The notes under the pieces: model-generated | The model's input: only the letters and a program-made list of their open reading frames with translations | Told to the model about the DNA's origin: nothing | Database searches by the model: none | Virus record (IMG/VR): IMGVR_UViG_3300030329_004103 | Span: 1-44,587 of that record | Direction: 5' to 3' (one strand) | Length of the DNA stretch: 44,587 nucleotides | Origin: a virus | Shown here: positions 30,693 to 40,671 of the stretch, in pieces | Layout of the letters: each line of letters begins with the position of its first letter | How positions within the stretch are numbered: position 1 is the stretch's first letter | Program-made: the position numbers and the translations under genes

Positions 30693-33524
30693 ATGGATGA
30701 TACAACAAAAGTACAAGAACTAAATCGACTGCAACAACAGTCTCTTACTGACCACGCAAAACTTGTAGAGTTGCAGGCCGAACTGGCTCGCCTAGGTGTT
30801 GATCGTCTAAAAACTTTAAAAGACCATGTAAGTGTCTCTAACGAGCTTAAAGCAATCCTCACTCTCCACATTCAACAGCAAGAAACACTAAACGCTTCTT
30901 TAGCCGATCGGCTTCAATTAGCCAGAGATTACCATGAGGCATTGGTAGAGTCTAACATAGCCGGTTACCAGGGCCAACTAACACAAGAGGCGAGTTTAGA
31001 GGTCAGCAGGCTTTTGGTGGAACAAGCACAAGAAAAACTAAAAAACGAAAGAGCGGCCGGCACCGTCACCTCCGAGCGATTGAAAGAGCTAATCGATGAG
31101 GTAAAAGCAGCAGAGGATAAGTACCAAAACGAAAAACGTCTTGTAAAAGAAAGAAAAGAATCCCTGAATCAGATTAAAAAATCTGTTCCTCTTGTTCTAT
31201 CTATGGCTACCGCTGCCTCGGATATGCTTCATGATTTTAAAACGGGCAATGGCGATATGGCGATAAAACTTATGGGCGAAGCCGCCGAAACTCTTCGCGA
31301 AAGTTTTAAAAAAATCGCAAGCCAAGTTACAGGCGGATTTGAATTTAGCTTGAAAGGTTTGCTCGATAGAATGCTTGAGCTTGGGCTTGAGCTTGATAAT
31401 ATACAGCAAGAATTTCGACGCACCACCATGCTTAATGAGTCGTTTGCGCAAAGTTTAGAAGACACGGCAGCATCCACCGCAAAAACCGGCGTGAGCATGA
31501 AAGAGATGTCTGAAGCGCACATGTCTCTTATCAATAACGTATCTGATTTTACTCTATCATCTAAAAAACAAAGAGACAGTCTTGCTGAAACAGCAGCTGT
31601 AATGTCTAAACTTGGCGTTGCCACGGAAGATTTTGCACAAGGCGTCCAAGCATCGATAAAGTTTTTTGGGCAGAGCATGGACCAAGCTGAAGCTACTCAA
31701 CGTGAACTATTAGCAGTTGCTCAAGAGCTGCAAGTGATACCTGGCGAGCTTTCGGCACAGTTCAGCAAAATGTCAGGCTCGTTGGCCAAATTAGGAGATC
31801 AAGGAGTTGGAGCATTTAAAGAACTAGCTCGCATCTCGAAGATCACAGGCATGGAGATGGAAAAAATACTTCAGATTACTGACAAGTTTGATACGTTTGA
31901 GGGTGCGGCTGAACAGGTTGGAAAGATTAACGCCGCATTAGGTGGCAATTTTGTCAATGCCATGGATTTGATGATGGACACTGATCCTGCGTCTAGATTT
32001 CAAAAAATGCGTGATGCAATAACAGGCGCAGGACTTTCTTTTGATACCATGTCTTATTATCAAAGAAAGTTTTTCGCAGAATCATTAGGGTTATCTGATG
32101 TAGGAGATTTGGCCTTAATGTTGTCAGGAAACATGAACATGATGCAAGGAGCCACTCAAAAAAGTGCCGCCGAATATGAAAAAATGGCAGAAGAAGCTCA
32201 AGCCATGCAAACAGTCCAAGAGCAGTTTAATTCTACAATAGCAGCTTTCTTTATGGAAAACAAAGACGCGATTATGGACTTTATGCAAATGGTAAGAGAT
32301 TTGTTCCAAACATTCTTGGATAACATAGACAATATTACAAAATTTGTAAAATTATTTGTTGGCCTTAAGGTTGCAATGTTCACTCTAAGTGTTTTGCTGC
32401 CTATAATTAAAGGGGGGCTCATCCTCTATTCTGCGATCACCGGTAGCGCTGTCATACCTGCAACCGTAGCGAATACGATTGCGCAAAAGGGCCTCGCTGC
32501 TGGTTTTACTGCATCTGGGGTGGCCGGAAAACGGGCAATTGGTACATTAGTTGGTTTCGCGATTGTACTCGCCATAGTCGCTGCAGCAATGATGATTGCG
32601 TCTCCTTCAAAGCTTGTAATAGCTTTGTTTGGGTTTGCGGCTGCCGTGTTTTTGATTGGTCGCATGAGCGAAACTTCGGCAGTTCAAATTCAAGCGTTAG
32701 CTATACCATTATTGCAGATTGGCTTAGCCATTGGTATTGCAGCTGCCGGCATAGGTCTTATGGCATTGGGCTTTTCGTTGCTTAGCGTAGATCAAATGTT
32801 AGGAGTCGGAATGGCCATACTGTTAATTGCTCATGCGCTCTATACTCTTATACCTGCCTTGGCCGGCGCCGGAACGATATCTGCAACGGTTTCGGGCCCA
32901 CTAATAGCGTTGGGTGCTGCATTTTTATTAATAGGAGCTGGTGTGGGCATTGCGGCCGCCGGGATAGGCTACATGGCTGAAGGATTTTCACTATTGTTTA
33001 ACGCAATCGATATGCAAAAACTTACAGTTTTTAATGCCTTTATGACAACCTTAGCTTCTATGACAGGTGTTTATGCCATCGTAGCTATAGGAATGAAAGC
33101 GTTAGGGGTCGGGATCACCTCTTTCGGAGCTGGATTAAACTTTGTTGACGGAGAAAAGCTTAAATCGATAGCGGATTTTGCAATGGGCCTAGCCGGCTTG
33201 CAAACAGGCGCCTTGGCAGAATTGGCATTTATGCTTGAAAAAGTAGCAGAAGCAATGGAAGGAATTCCAGAGTCTAAAGCTGTGGCGCTTACTGCAACAA
33301 TGCAAGCAGCATCTATAGCAGCAGAAGCCGCAGAGTCTTTGGCTGGTAATCGCGGTGGCGGCGGAGGTAAAGGTGGTGGCGGCAAAGGCGGCTCCGGCCA
33401 GAGATCGCGACCTTTTGAAGTTAAATTTATTTTAGACGGAGAAGTGTTTGAGCGTAAAGTGATTCGAATCTTCGAAATGGAAGATGGCAAGTTCCACGCA
33501 GAAGCCGGCCGCAACGAGAGGTAA
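30693..33524 (+). CDS. Tape measure protein
   Basis: This 943-residue protein has long coiled-coil regions (about 1-180 and 200-500). A hydrophobic block follows at about 550-790, with several membrane-helix-like segments (IALFGFAAAVFLIG, IGLAIGIAAAGIGLMALGFSLL). A Gly/Lys-rich linker (GGGGKGGGGKGGSG) precedes the short C-terminal domain. This architecture and the position after the tube/chaperone genes identify the tape measure, which sets tail length and helps DNA cross the inner membrane. At roughly 1.5 angstrom per residue the tail would be about 140 nm, a rule-of-thumb estimate. Functional counterpart of T4 gp29 but longer. Confidence 0.88.
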   Translation: MDDTTKVQELNRLQQQSLTDHAKLVELQAELARLGVDRLKTLKDHVSVSNELKAILTLHIQQQETLNASLADRLQLARDYHEALVESNIAGYQGQLTQEASLEVSRLLVEQAQEKLKNERAAGTVTSERLKELIDEVKAAEDKYQNEKRLVKERKESLNQIKKSVPLVLSMATAASDMLHDFKTGNGDMAIKLMGEAAETLRESFKKIASQVTGGFEFSLKGLLDRMLELGLELDNIQQEFRRTTMLNESFAQSLEDTAASTAKTGVSMKEMSEAHMSLINNVSDFTLSSKKQRDSLAETAAVMSKLGVATEDFAQGVQASIKFFGQSMDQAEATQRELLAVAQELQVIPGELSAQFSKMSGSLAKLGDQGVGAFKELARISKITGMEMEKILQITDKFDTFEGAAEQVGKINAALGGNFVNAMDLMMDTDPASRFQKMRDAITGAGLSFDTMSYYQRKFFAESLGLSDVGDLALMLSGNMNMMQGATQKSAAEYEKMAEEAQAMQTVQEQFNSTIAAFFMENKDAIMDFMQMVRDLFQTFLDNIDNITKFVKLFVGLKVAMFTLSVLLPIIKGGLILYSAITGSAVIPATVANTIAQKGLAAGFTASGVAGKRAIGTLVGFAIVLAIVAAAMMIASPSKLVIALFGFAAAVFLIGRMSETSAVQIQALAIPLLQIGLAIGIAAAGIGLMALGFSLLSVDQMLGVGMAILLIAHALYTLIPALAGAGTISATVSGPLIALGAAFLLIGAGVGIAAAGIGYMAEGFSLLFNAIDMQKLTVFNAFMTTLASMTGVYAIVAIGMKALGVGITSFGAGLNFVDGEKLKSIADFAMGLAGLQTGALAELAFMLEKVAEAMEGIPESKAVALTATMQAASIAAEAAESLAGNRGGGGGKGGGGKGGSGQRSRPFEVKFILDGEVFERKVIRIFEMEDGKFHAEAGRNER

Positions 33525-33529
33525 CCAAA

Positions 33530-34726
33530 ATGGCATTTAAACGTTCTAACTTTCATATACACAAGTGGGCTCAAAGTCCTATATCGCGCAAAAGTCAAAC
33601 CGGTACCAACACCCTTAAGCGCAACAGCAAGATGTTTAGAGGGACCGACGCCCTTGCCAATAAAGGCCAAGTCATTTATTTCCATAGGCCGAATCCGCTG
33701 GTTGATAATGAAGTGACAAATCCTAACAAGCTGGCATTATTAGGAGAGGCGCCGGATATATATTTTAAAGCATTTATAACTGCTTATAACGAATCATTTT
33801 CTTCTGAGTGGTCTGAAGAAACAGTGATAGGTCGCGCCGATGGACTTCACATGTTTAAGGCCACAAGTCGTGCGGTGTCTTTGGGTTTTCAAGCACCAGC
33901 AGCAACCCAGAGCGAAGCTTTTGAAAATTTGCTATCATTGCAATCATTAATAAGAATGCTGTACCCCTCTTATACAGATGGGCATAACGCACTTTCGATT
34001 TCGCAATCTCCTTTAGTGCGAGTAAAAATCATGAACATGCTAATAGATAGTTCAGGTCGTGATGAAACAAGCGAGAACGTTCTGTATGGAGGAAGCTCAA
34101 CGTCTCGCGGCGTTTTGGTAGCAGTTAAGAATATTACCGTAGGATATAATCTTGAGAACGATACAGGAGTTATTGAGATTACTGAAAATTCATTAAATCA
34201 GATGTTAAAAGACGGGGGCGGACCCCGTGTGCGCGGCGATGGAGAAGAGCGCACTGGTTCCATAACCGGAGGCACTAAAAAAATACTCCCAAAATTATTA
34301 GACATCAATATGGAGCTTGATATCATTCACGAGTCTTTTCTCGGCTGGACTCATACTGGGATATACGATGAAGAAGGGGACGACACCTACGGTCCCATAT
34401 TTGCCAACGGTACTATAGGGGCCGATGGAGAGCCAATGAACAAGCGTTTTGATATGGAATTCTCAACGTATGATGGACCAAATACAACTACAAAACATAA
34501 CATTAACTTTCCATATGGTTTAGGTGATGGGACGAATAGTGAAGACAGCTTTGCTTCAACCACTGTCACAGAGCCGACTAGCTTGTCATCATCTCCGACT
34601 GATCCAGATTTTGTGGGCCCACCTCAAGCATCAAATTTGGGAACATCTGAAGATGCAGATGAGGCAAATCTAACTGCCTCTTGGTCTGAGTTTGGGATTA
34701 GTGTAGATAAAGGAGGAATAGCGTAA
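33530..34726 (+). CDS. Baseplate/tail-tip protein, paralog A
   Basis: A 398-residue protein sharing with its downstream neighbour the blocks FITAYNESFSSEWSEETVIGRADG, SLQSLIRMLYPSY, SQSPLVRVKIMNML and LPKLLDINMELDIIHESFLGW. The N-terminus is basic (MAFKRSNFHIHKWAQSP) and the C-terminus is acidic and disordered. The position after the tape measure suggests a baseplate hub or tube-cap role (compare T4 gp48/gp54), but I cannot show homology. The pair is probably an old tandem duplication. Confidence 0.65.
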   Translation: MAFKRSNFHIHKWAQSPISRKSQTGTNTLKRNSKMFRGTDALANKGQVIYFHRPNPLVDNEVTNPNKLALLGEAPDIYFKAFITAYNESFSSEWSEETVIGRADGLHMFKATSRAVSLGFQAPAATQSEAFENLLSLQSLIRMLYPSYTDGHNALSISQSPLVRVKIMNMLIDSSGRDETSENVLYGGSSTSRGVLVAVKNITVGYNLENDTGVIEITENSLNQMLKDGGGPRVRGDGEERTGSITGGTKKILPKLLDINMELDIIHESFLGWTHTGIYDEEGDDTYGPIFANGTIGADGEPMNKRFDMEFSTYDGPNTTTKHNINFPYGLGDGTNSEDSFASTTVTEPTSLSSSPTDPDFVGPPQASNLGTSEDADEANLTASWSEFGISVDKGGIA

Positions 34727-34727
34727 A

Positions 34728-35873
34728 ATGTATATTGATGCGCCAGCGAAAAGCTTTAATGATGGTCTTGGTATTTCTTTTTATCATGTTTTAAGTCGAA
34801 AATCAGTTGGATTTCCTGCATTTATTACAGCATTTAATGAAACCTTTAACTGCGACTGGAACACACAAAGTATATATGGCCGCGCCGATCCAGTTCACAC
34901 CTACAAAAATACAAAAAGAGCGATTACAATTGGGTTTAAGATGCCAGCTGCATCTGCTAACGGCGCATATGGTAATCTTAAATCATTGCAGCGTTTTCTT
35001 CAATTTCTGTATCCTGGATATGAAAAGGTAGAAGATAGAATCAACAATATAAGCGCTGATAACTTACCTGTCCATATTCGCGAAAGAGCTTATCAGCAAG
35101 CTGGGCTCGATCCGCATGAAAGAAATATTCTTCACGACGGCGCCGATCGGCTTTTGCATCTAAAATATAAAATGAAAAATTCTTCTGTCTATACAATTGC
35201 TCAGTCGCCTTTGGTGCGATTAAAGGTAATGAATCTAACACAAGACCGCTCCCAATATAATGGTGAAACTTTTTCCTCTTTTTTTGCTAACGCCGGCGTA
35301 TGGGATCCATCGCGAGGCCTCCTAGGTTACATAAAAAATGTGTCAATTTCGCACAATCTTGAAACTGATGTTGGGGTTGTAGAAGGCGCCGGATCCGGCT
35401 TTACTGAGCCGCATATACTTCCTAAATTAATTGATGTCACGGTAGATTTTGTAGCAATTCATGAGCACCACTTAGGATGGAATCCTATTTCGTCACAAAG
35501 AGCAGCAAAGATCCGCTCCACAAACGAAGAAAAATATGCAGATACAACATCTGGGCCCGGCGCAGATCTGGAATATGCCACTGAAGGTGAAGAAGAATAT
35601 GTTTTTCATTCCCCTTATGGGCTAAAACGCGGCCGTTATGAAGCTGCCTGGAGTGGCGTTCGCGATTATTCGCTTGGAGATAATCCATGGATTAGGGATG
35701 GTGATTATCCCACACTAGAGCATGCAATCGCAGATGATATACACAATCGCAGTTTATTGCCGGATATAAATAACAGCACATATAGTTATGGCCCAGAGCC
35801 AGGGTCTGCAGCAGCCGACGCGCAGCGCGCCCAAGCTGCCGCAAATGCAGCTTCGGTTAAAAAAGGTAAATGA
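34728..35873 (+). CDS. Baseplate/tail-tip protein, paralog B
   Basis: This 381-residue paralog of the preceding gene has matching blocks FITAFNETFNCDWNTQSIYGRAD, SLQRFLQFLYPGY, AQSPLVRLKVMNL and LPKLIDVTVDFVAIHEHHLGW. It has a different middle insertion (about 110-165) and an Ala-rich C-terminus ending KKGK. It starts one base after the upstream stop. Two related proteins in tandem fit stacked rings at the tube-baseplate junction; this is inference. Confidence 0.65.
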   Translation: MYIDAPAKSFNDGLGISFYHVLSRKSVGFPAFITAFNETFNCDWNTQSIYGRADPVHTYKNTKRAITIGFKMPAASANGAYGNLKSLQRFLQFLYPGYEKVEDRINNISADNLPVHIRERAYQQAGLDPHERNILHDGADRLLHLKYKMKNSSVYTIAQSPLVRLKVMNLTQDRSQYNGETFSSFFANAGVWDPSRGLLGYIKNVSISHNLETDVGVVEGAGSGFTEPHILPKLIDVTVDFVAIHEHHLGWNPISSQRAAKIRSTNEEKYADTTSGPGADLEYATEGEEEYVFHSPYGLKRGRYEAAWSGVRDYSLGDNPWIRDGDYPTLEHAIADDIHNRSLLPDINNSTYSYGPEPGSAAADAQRAQAAANAASVKKGK

Positions 35874-35908
35874 TAATATGATTATAAACAGCGAGAGGAG
35901 AGAATAAA

Positions 35909-36247
35909 ATGCCGACCTATAACAGTCGAACTATCATTATTAATGATGATGAATTTTATCGATTTTTAAGAGACAAAAGGGGTGTCAAAAAAATTGTTCA
36001 ATACGACATAACTCCTCTTTATAATCCTTCAGCGCAAGTTCGCCGTGGCCTGCCATCTACAAATCATATTTGGAGATATGGAGATAGATATTATAAACTC
36101 GCACAACAATATTATAAAGATCCGCGTTATTGGTGGGTGATCGCTTGGTACAACGCACGTCCGACAGAAGCAGACGTTAAACCAGGAGACGTTCTTTATA
36201 TTCCACTAGATCTAGACGGCACTTTAAAAGCACTAGGAGCTTATTGA
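35909..36247 (+). CDS. 53: LysM-like baseplate wedge protein (gp53-like)
   Basis: A 112-residue protein whose C-terminal part (HIWRYGDRYYKLAQQYYKDPRYWWVIAWYNARP... VKPGDVLYIPLD) is a LysM-type domain, as in T4 gp53, and in tail proteins that bind the hub or peptidoglycan. The N-terminal ~50 residues are extended. It stands between the baseplate paralog pair and the giant baseplate gene. T4 gp53 is longer (196 residues), so this may be a reduced version or a different small LysM tail protein. Confidence 0.7.
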   Translation: MPTYNSRTIIINDDEFYRFLRDKRGVKKIVQYDITPLYNPSAQVRRGLPSTNHIWRYGDRYYKLAQQYYKDPRYWWVIAWYNARPTEADVKPGDVLYIPLDLDGTLKALGAY

Positions 36248-36248
36248 T

Positions 36249-39200
36249 ATGAGCGGTAATACCTCGACTGGAAAATATACACCAAGCACAGCAACGTTCG
36301 GCGCCGGCCGCCGGGTGAGCCGCTCTAACAGGCTTCATCGCTGGACTGATGGATGGACAGGGACTGCCATTGATTTCATGGACTATGGAGATAAAAACAT
36401 CTTAGATGATTATAGCTGGGCCGGCTGGCAGGTCGAATTTCTTTTTGAGCTAGAGGGCGAGGATCTAGAAGATGTCGAAGAAGCCATGGAGGATTTTGAA
36501 AATGATTTAGGCACTGCCTGGTCAAACGCAGCAGAAAAAGCAATCACCTGTGGTCACAGGTATATGGTCTCGTATTATACGATTAAAGCTGCGTTTGATC
36601 AATTTTGTACAGATAGAGTGGTTTTTCCTAAAGGAGATCCGCGCGCTGTAGCAAATGCAACCTCCACCGCTCGTAGAGAGATAGTCGCTGGAGAGCCTAC
36701 AGCAATGATATATTTTGCAGTCAACTCTGACGCTGATTTGATAACCGAAGATGATGCGTACTACAAGGGCCCCGGCTATTGGCAGAGCAAAACTGCGATT
36801 AAGAACGAAGTCAAGGGTTTCGTCGTCGATGATTACAGTGTTGGCTTAGAAAATATTGACACTGTAGATTACGAAACTGACTGGATTTTATATAATATAG
36901 CCCGAGGTCTTGCAATAGATTGGAAGCCGAAGATGGTTGGGCTAGATCAAGATAATATTGAAGGGATTGCTAACGGAAACGGCGAATCCCTTAATAGGGC
37001 CATGAGCGCGTACCCTCTGTTATTGGGTCCCGCTGCGTCGGAAAAAGGCTACCCCGATCCATCAGGAATTTCCTACCACCGCGGCCGCGTTGCCGCTTCT
37101 TACAGTCTCAATTGGGGAACCGAAGTGAACGACAGAGCTTATAAGAAAGAGGGCGGCATTCCTGCTCCGAATACAGTGCATGATCCGTCTTTAAGTGAAG
37201 CTAAAAGAAATGATCTGAGGTCTGCCAGCGGCGTGGGCCAGCAAATAATCGGCGAACTCGCGAGGGGTCTTCGCGAAGGAAGCAGCGGAGATCAATTCGC
37301 GGCACCTGGGTATCCTCGTTTTGGCTTTTCAAGTATGGTAGAAATGAATCGAAGCTACGCCAAATCTGGCTACTTTCAAAACCACGGCCAACTTGCCAAC
37401 AAGCGCTACAATTTAAAAAATTTACCGGGTGAATTGAGGCGAATCGCTGACTTGAACGCACAAGCCAACAAGAACAATATCGCACAGCCATTGAGAGTAT
37501 TAGCCAAACGAATAGATGATTTTCAAAAAATTATGTATGACGCTGTAGAATGCCTTGACAAAGCGGCCGCACAAATTTATGATGCTTATAAAGATTTTGA
37601 AGATGAACTTGATGATATTAAAGATGACGAAAAAGATGAATGGCTTACATCAGAAGTGCTATTAGATGTTGTTGATCAAGTTGAGGAACAGTCAAGAAAT
37701 GTCGCAGGGGGCGGTCAGGGGGGCCACATTATGGAGGCCCGCGCACAAGAAGAAAATCGTGCTCGTATTTTCTTTCGTGAACAGTGCTTTCTCCTAGGTT
37801 TTATAAGGCAGTTTTCTTTAGGCAGAAAAGACGCTATTAGTATGATTGATGCATCTAATCATATGCTAGGCAACAAAGGAGGTTCGGTAGCGAATGATTA
37901 TAGATATGGCGGCAAAAGAATGCCATATTTCGGCATTGCCGAAGGAAACAGCGAGAGCGATCCGTTTGCCATCGATCTCGCTGATACCCGCAGATCTGAT
38001 TATTCAAACTATGTTGGCAATGCATGTATCCAAGTAGACGGCGATCCTTATGGATTTCTAAACAAACTTGCAATGCACAAATCCCAAATAGATTATATGA
38101 ATATTGATAATTTTCGTTTATCATATTTGCAACCAAAAATACGACTGTTTAAAGTTATTTATAATCAAGAAGGCGACGAAAACGAAGTAGAAGTTAAGTT
38201 CGATACTCATTTTTCTAAAACTGATTTACAGAGATTTATGGACGGCCGCCAAAGAAGCGCTGGTGTAGGTGTAAAAAGCTTTGAGTTTACATACGATGGA
38301 AGCAACCCATTCGCAGCTAAAAAAAGTATCAAAGCTAAACTAAAAATATTTGCAAACACATTCGATGACCTGATGTTGTGTAGGGGTGCCGGAAAATGTG
38401 AAAATATGGAGGATGACGACTTTGTTAATAGCTATCGTTACGTGGATCTTGCATTAAAAACTTTTTCAAAACCAGCTCGATCAAATTGGATGGCGATGAA
38501 TACAGATAGTTGCGAACCTGGTATTATAGATTTTGATTTTCGAGATAATGTAGAGATGCAAAAATTAAATTTCAGACTAAAAGCCCATATAGGGATCGAA
38601 CTACCAGAAGACAACAATTTCTACAATAATCTTAAAAATGACGAAGTTTTAAGCCTTAAAGATGCTCTTAATGCATCTTGTGTTACGTTAAACTTAACCC
38701 CGACAGTCCATACTTTTGATTTAGATGATATGGGTCGAGTCGTGATGGAAATAAACTATCTAGCGTATATCGAAGATTTTTATGATAGTCCTGTATTCAA
38801 TATCTTTAGCGATCCTCAAGTTTCACTTCAAAGATTTGTGCGGAATGCTGAGATTGAAATAGCTGAAAAGACATGTGAGAGCGACGAGCTTGAAGATCTT
38901 CGCGAAGACCAAGCTAACGTCGCAGCTCAAGAGTTTAGCTACTTGTTGACCACTTTGATTACGCGCTTAATTGATACTAATAAAATAAAATATTACTCAA
39001 CGTCATACAGCAATATTAGCAGATTTACTGAGCGAGGCCCGTTTGCAGACATTGAGATTACTCGCACGCGGTCAAGTTTCCGCGATATGCTAGGTCAAGA
39101 TGGGGACATTAAGAGCACTGAACAGTTTGAAAGACAGTTGGTGAGAAACATGGATTCAGCGTTAGACATTTTTGTTGAAAATAGTGGCGGTTCGGCACAA

Positions 39201-40640
39201 ACAGAAGAAGCAGAACAAAAGATCGCGCTAGCTCTTAATTCAAATTACGAGACTGTAATACCTTTTTTCTATTTAGCAGATTTGGTTGATTCGGTGCTGG
39301 AGGGTATACAAAATGAGCTTGATAATTTGCCCGATTTGATTGATGAGTATTTAGCAACAGGGAATGATTTAAAATATGGATGCCTTCTTCGAAATAAAAA
39401 AGAAGAATATCTTCGCTGTAGAGAAAGTTTTAAAAAAATACGTATACTGCTTGGTCCCGCTGAGTTTGTTGGCGCCAAGAAAGGCCCTAACGGGCAAGAT
39501 TCTGTCTTCGTTAATTTGGGGGACATTCCCATTTCTACAAAATATTTTGTTGAATGGATGACCTCAAAATTTTTAAAGAAAAATGAAATCGTATATTCGT
39601 TAAGTCAGTTTATGAATGATGTAATAAATAACTTAGTCAACCAATTCTTAAATGGTACTAAGTGCCCCATTAGAGGGTCAAAGCAAAAAGTGCGCCTAAA
39701 TCAAGCCGCTATAACTGGAGAGTCAATTCCTCTGGGTTCTGATGGGCATGAAAACGATATGCATAAAGAGGCCGGCGGTCATAGTGCGCTATTCTCGGGC
39801 CATGGAAACGCTTCTTGTCCCCCGTTTAAGGTGCCTAATATGATGAGCAACTATATTTACTCAGGATTCGACCCATATCATGCACCTCGCGATTTATTCA
39901 CAACTTATTTTGAATATACGGCGTATAGCCGCCTTAATGTGACAACGTGGCCATCAGAGATACCTATCTTGTGTCCATCTGGTTTAAGCCCAACCTCTGC
40001 GCGAACCACTATTGGGAGTTCAGAGGAAATAAATTATATGATTTATTTTGTTGGCCAAGTGATGCCAACAAGCATGATGCAAGGCATTAAGTCTCTTGAT
40101 GAAGAGATGGGAGTTTATCATTATATGCTTGGTAGAGATCGAGGTCTTGTAAAGAATATCAAACTTCAAAAAACAGCGACACCTGGTTTAGCTGAAGTTC
40201 GATTTGAGCAGGAAGGATATAATGGATTGGAACAGCTGCGTGTAGTCTACGACGCCGAGATCGAATCCTTCGCGAATGTTAATACTTTTCCAGGTACATA
40301 TATTTTCATAGAGCCTGCAGGCTTTTCGCCTAGCGCTAAACAAAACCAGATAGATCTGACGCGTTATGGTATTGGGGGATATTACATGATTATAAGATCT
40401 CATCATTTGTTTGCAGAAGGTAAGCTAGACACTAGAATTGAAGCTAAATGGGTTAACCAACTAGAGGCAGAGCAAGATGTTGCTTTCCGTAATGAGTCTG
40501 ATGAGCACAAGGACGCTTCTAAGTGTCAATCGTCTTTGTATCGGTATCAAGAATCTATAGTCGGCTCAGCAGACATAGGATATTTAGAGCCTCCAAATAT
40601 GCTGCATGAATTATTGCCTGGTATTTTTGAAAAGAAATAG
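36249..40640 (+). CDS. Giant baseplate-associated virion protein (1463 residues)
   Basis: This is the largest protein in the window. The N-terminal region is acidic (LEGEDLEDVEEAMEDFENDLG), and about 395-500 is helical and charged. Later regions mix strands and helices, and the C-terminal ~150 residues look like a folded beta domain (IESFANVNTFPGTYIFIEPAGFS... RYGIGGYYMIIRSHHLFAEGKLDTRIEAKW). That last segment has the feel of a hub or phage late-control (gpD/gp27-like) fold, which is only an impression. No lysozyme or peptidase motif is seen. The position suggests it combines several T4 baseplate functions. Confidence 0.6.
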   Translation: MSGNTSTGKYTPSTATFGAGRRVSRSNRLHRWTDGWTGTAIDFMDYGDKNILDDYSWAGWQVEFLFELEGEDLEDVEEAMEDFENDLGTAWSNAAEKAITCGHRYMVSYYTIKAAFDQFCTDRVVFPKGDPRAVANATSTARREIVAGEPTAMIYFAVNSDADLITEDDAYYKGPGYWQSKTAIKNEVKGFVVDDYSVGLENIDTVDYETDWILYNIARGLAIDWKPKMVGLDQDNIEGIANGNGESLNRAMSAYPLLLGPAASEKGYPDPSGISYHRGRVAASYSLNWGTEVNDRAYKKEGGIPAPNTVHDPSLSEAKRNDLRSASGVGQQIIGELARGLREGSSGDQFAAPGYPRFGFSSMVEMNRSYAKSGYFQNHGQLANKRYNLKNLPGELRRIADLNAQANKNNIAQPLRVLAKRIDDFQKIMYDAVECLDKAAAQIYDAYKDFEDELDDIKDDEKDEWLTSEVLLDVVDQVEEQSRNVAGGGQGGHIMEARAQEENRARIFFREQCFLLGFIRQFSLGRKDAISMIDASNHMLGNKGGSVANDYRYGGKRMPYFGIAEGNSESDPFAIDLADTRRSDYSNYVGNACIQVDGDPYGFLNKLAMHKSQIDYMNIDNFRLSYLQPKIRLFKVIYNQEGDENEVEVKFDTHFSKTDLQRFMDGRQRSAGVGVKSFEFTYDGSNPFAAKKSIKAKLKIFANTFDDLMLCRGAGKCENMEDDDFVNSYRYVDLALKTFSKPARSNWMAMNTDSCEPGIIDFDFRDNVEMQKLNFRLKAHIGIELPEDNNFYNNLKNDEVLSLKDALNASCVTLNLTPTVHTFDLDDMGRVVMEINYLAYIEDFYDSPVFNIFSDPQVSLQRFVRNAEIEIAEKTCESDELEDLREDQANVAAQEFSYLLTTLITRLIDTNKIKYYSTSYSNISRFTERGPFADIEITRTRSSFRDMLGQDGDIKSTEQFERQLVRNMDSALDIFVENSGGSAQTEEAEQKIALALNSNYETVIPFFYLADLVDSVLEGIQNELDNLPDLIDEYLATGNDLKYGCLLRNKKEEYLRCRESFKKIRILLGPAEFVGAKKGPNGQDSVFVNLGDIPISTKYFVEWMTSKFLKKNEIVYSLSQFMNDVINNLVNQFLNGTKCPIRGSKQKVRLNQAAITGESIPLGSDGHENDMHKEAGGHSALFSGHGNASCPPFKVPNMMSNYIYSGFDPYHAPRDLFTTYFEYTAYSRLNVTTWPSEIPILCPSGLSPTSARTTIGSSEEINYMIYFVGQVMPTSMMQGIKSLDEEMGVYHYMLGRDRGLVKNIKLQKTATPGLAEVRFEQEGYNGLEQLRVVYDAEIESFANVNTFPGTYIFIEPAGFSPSAKQNQIDLTRYGIGGYYMIIRSHHLFAEGKLDTRIEAKWVNQLEAEQDVAFRNESDEHKDASKCQSSLYRYQESIVGSADIGYLEPPNMLHELLPGIFEKK

Positions 40641-40671
40641 AAATTTAATATGAAATCCGAGGAGTAGAATA

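Noticed and set aside
33071-33685. 204-residue antisense ORF across the tape measure end
   Set aside because: Pro/Ser-rich composition is the reverse reading of the Gly/Ala-rich sense frame; no SD.
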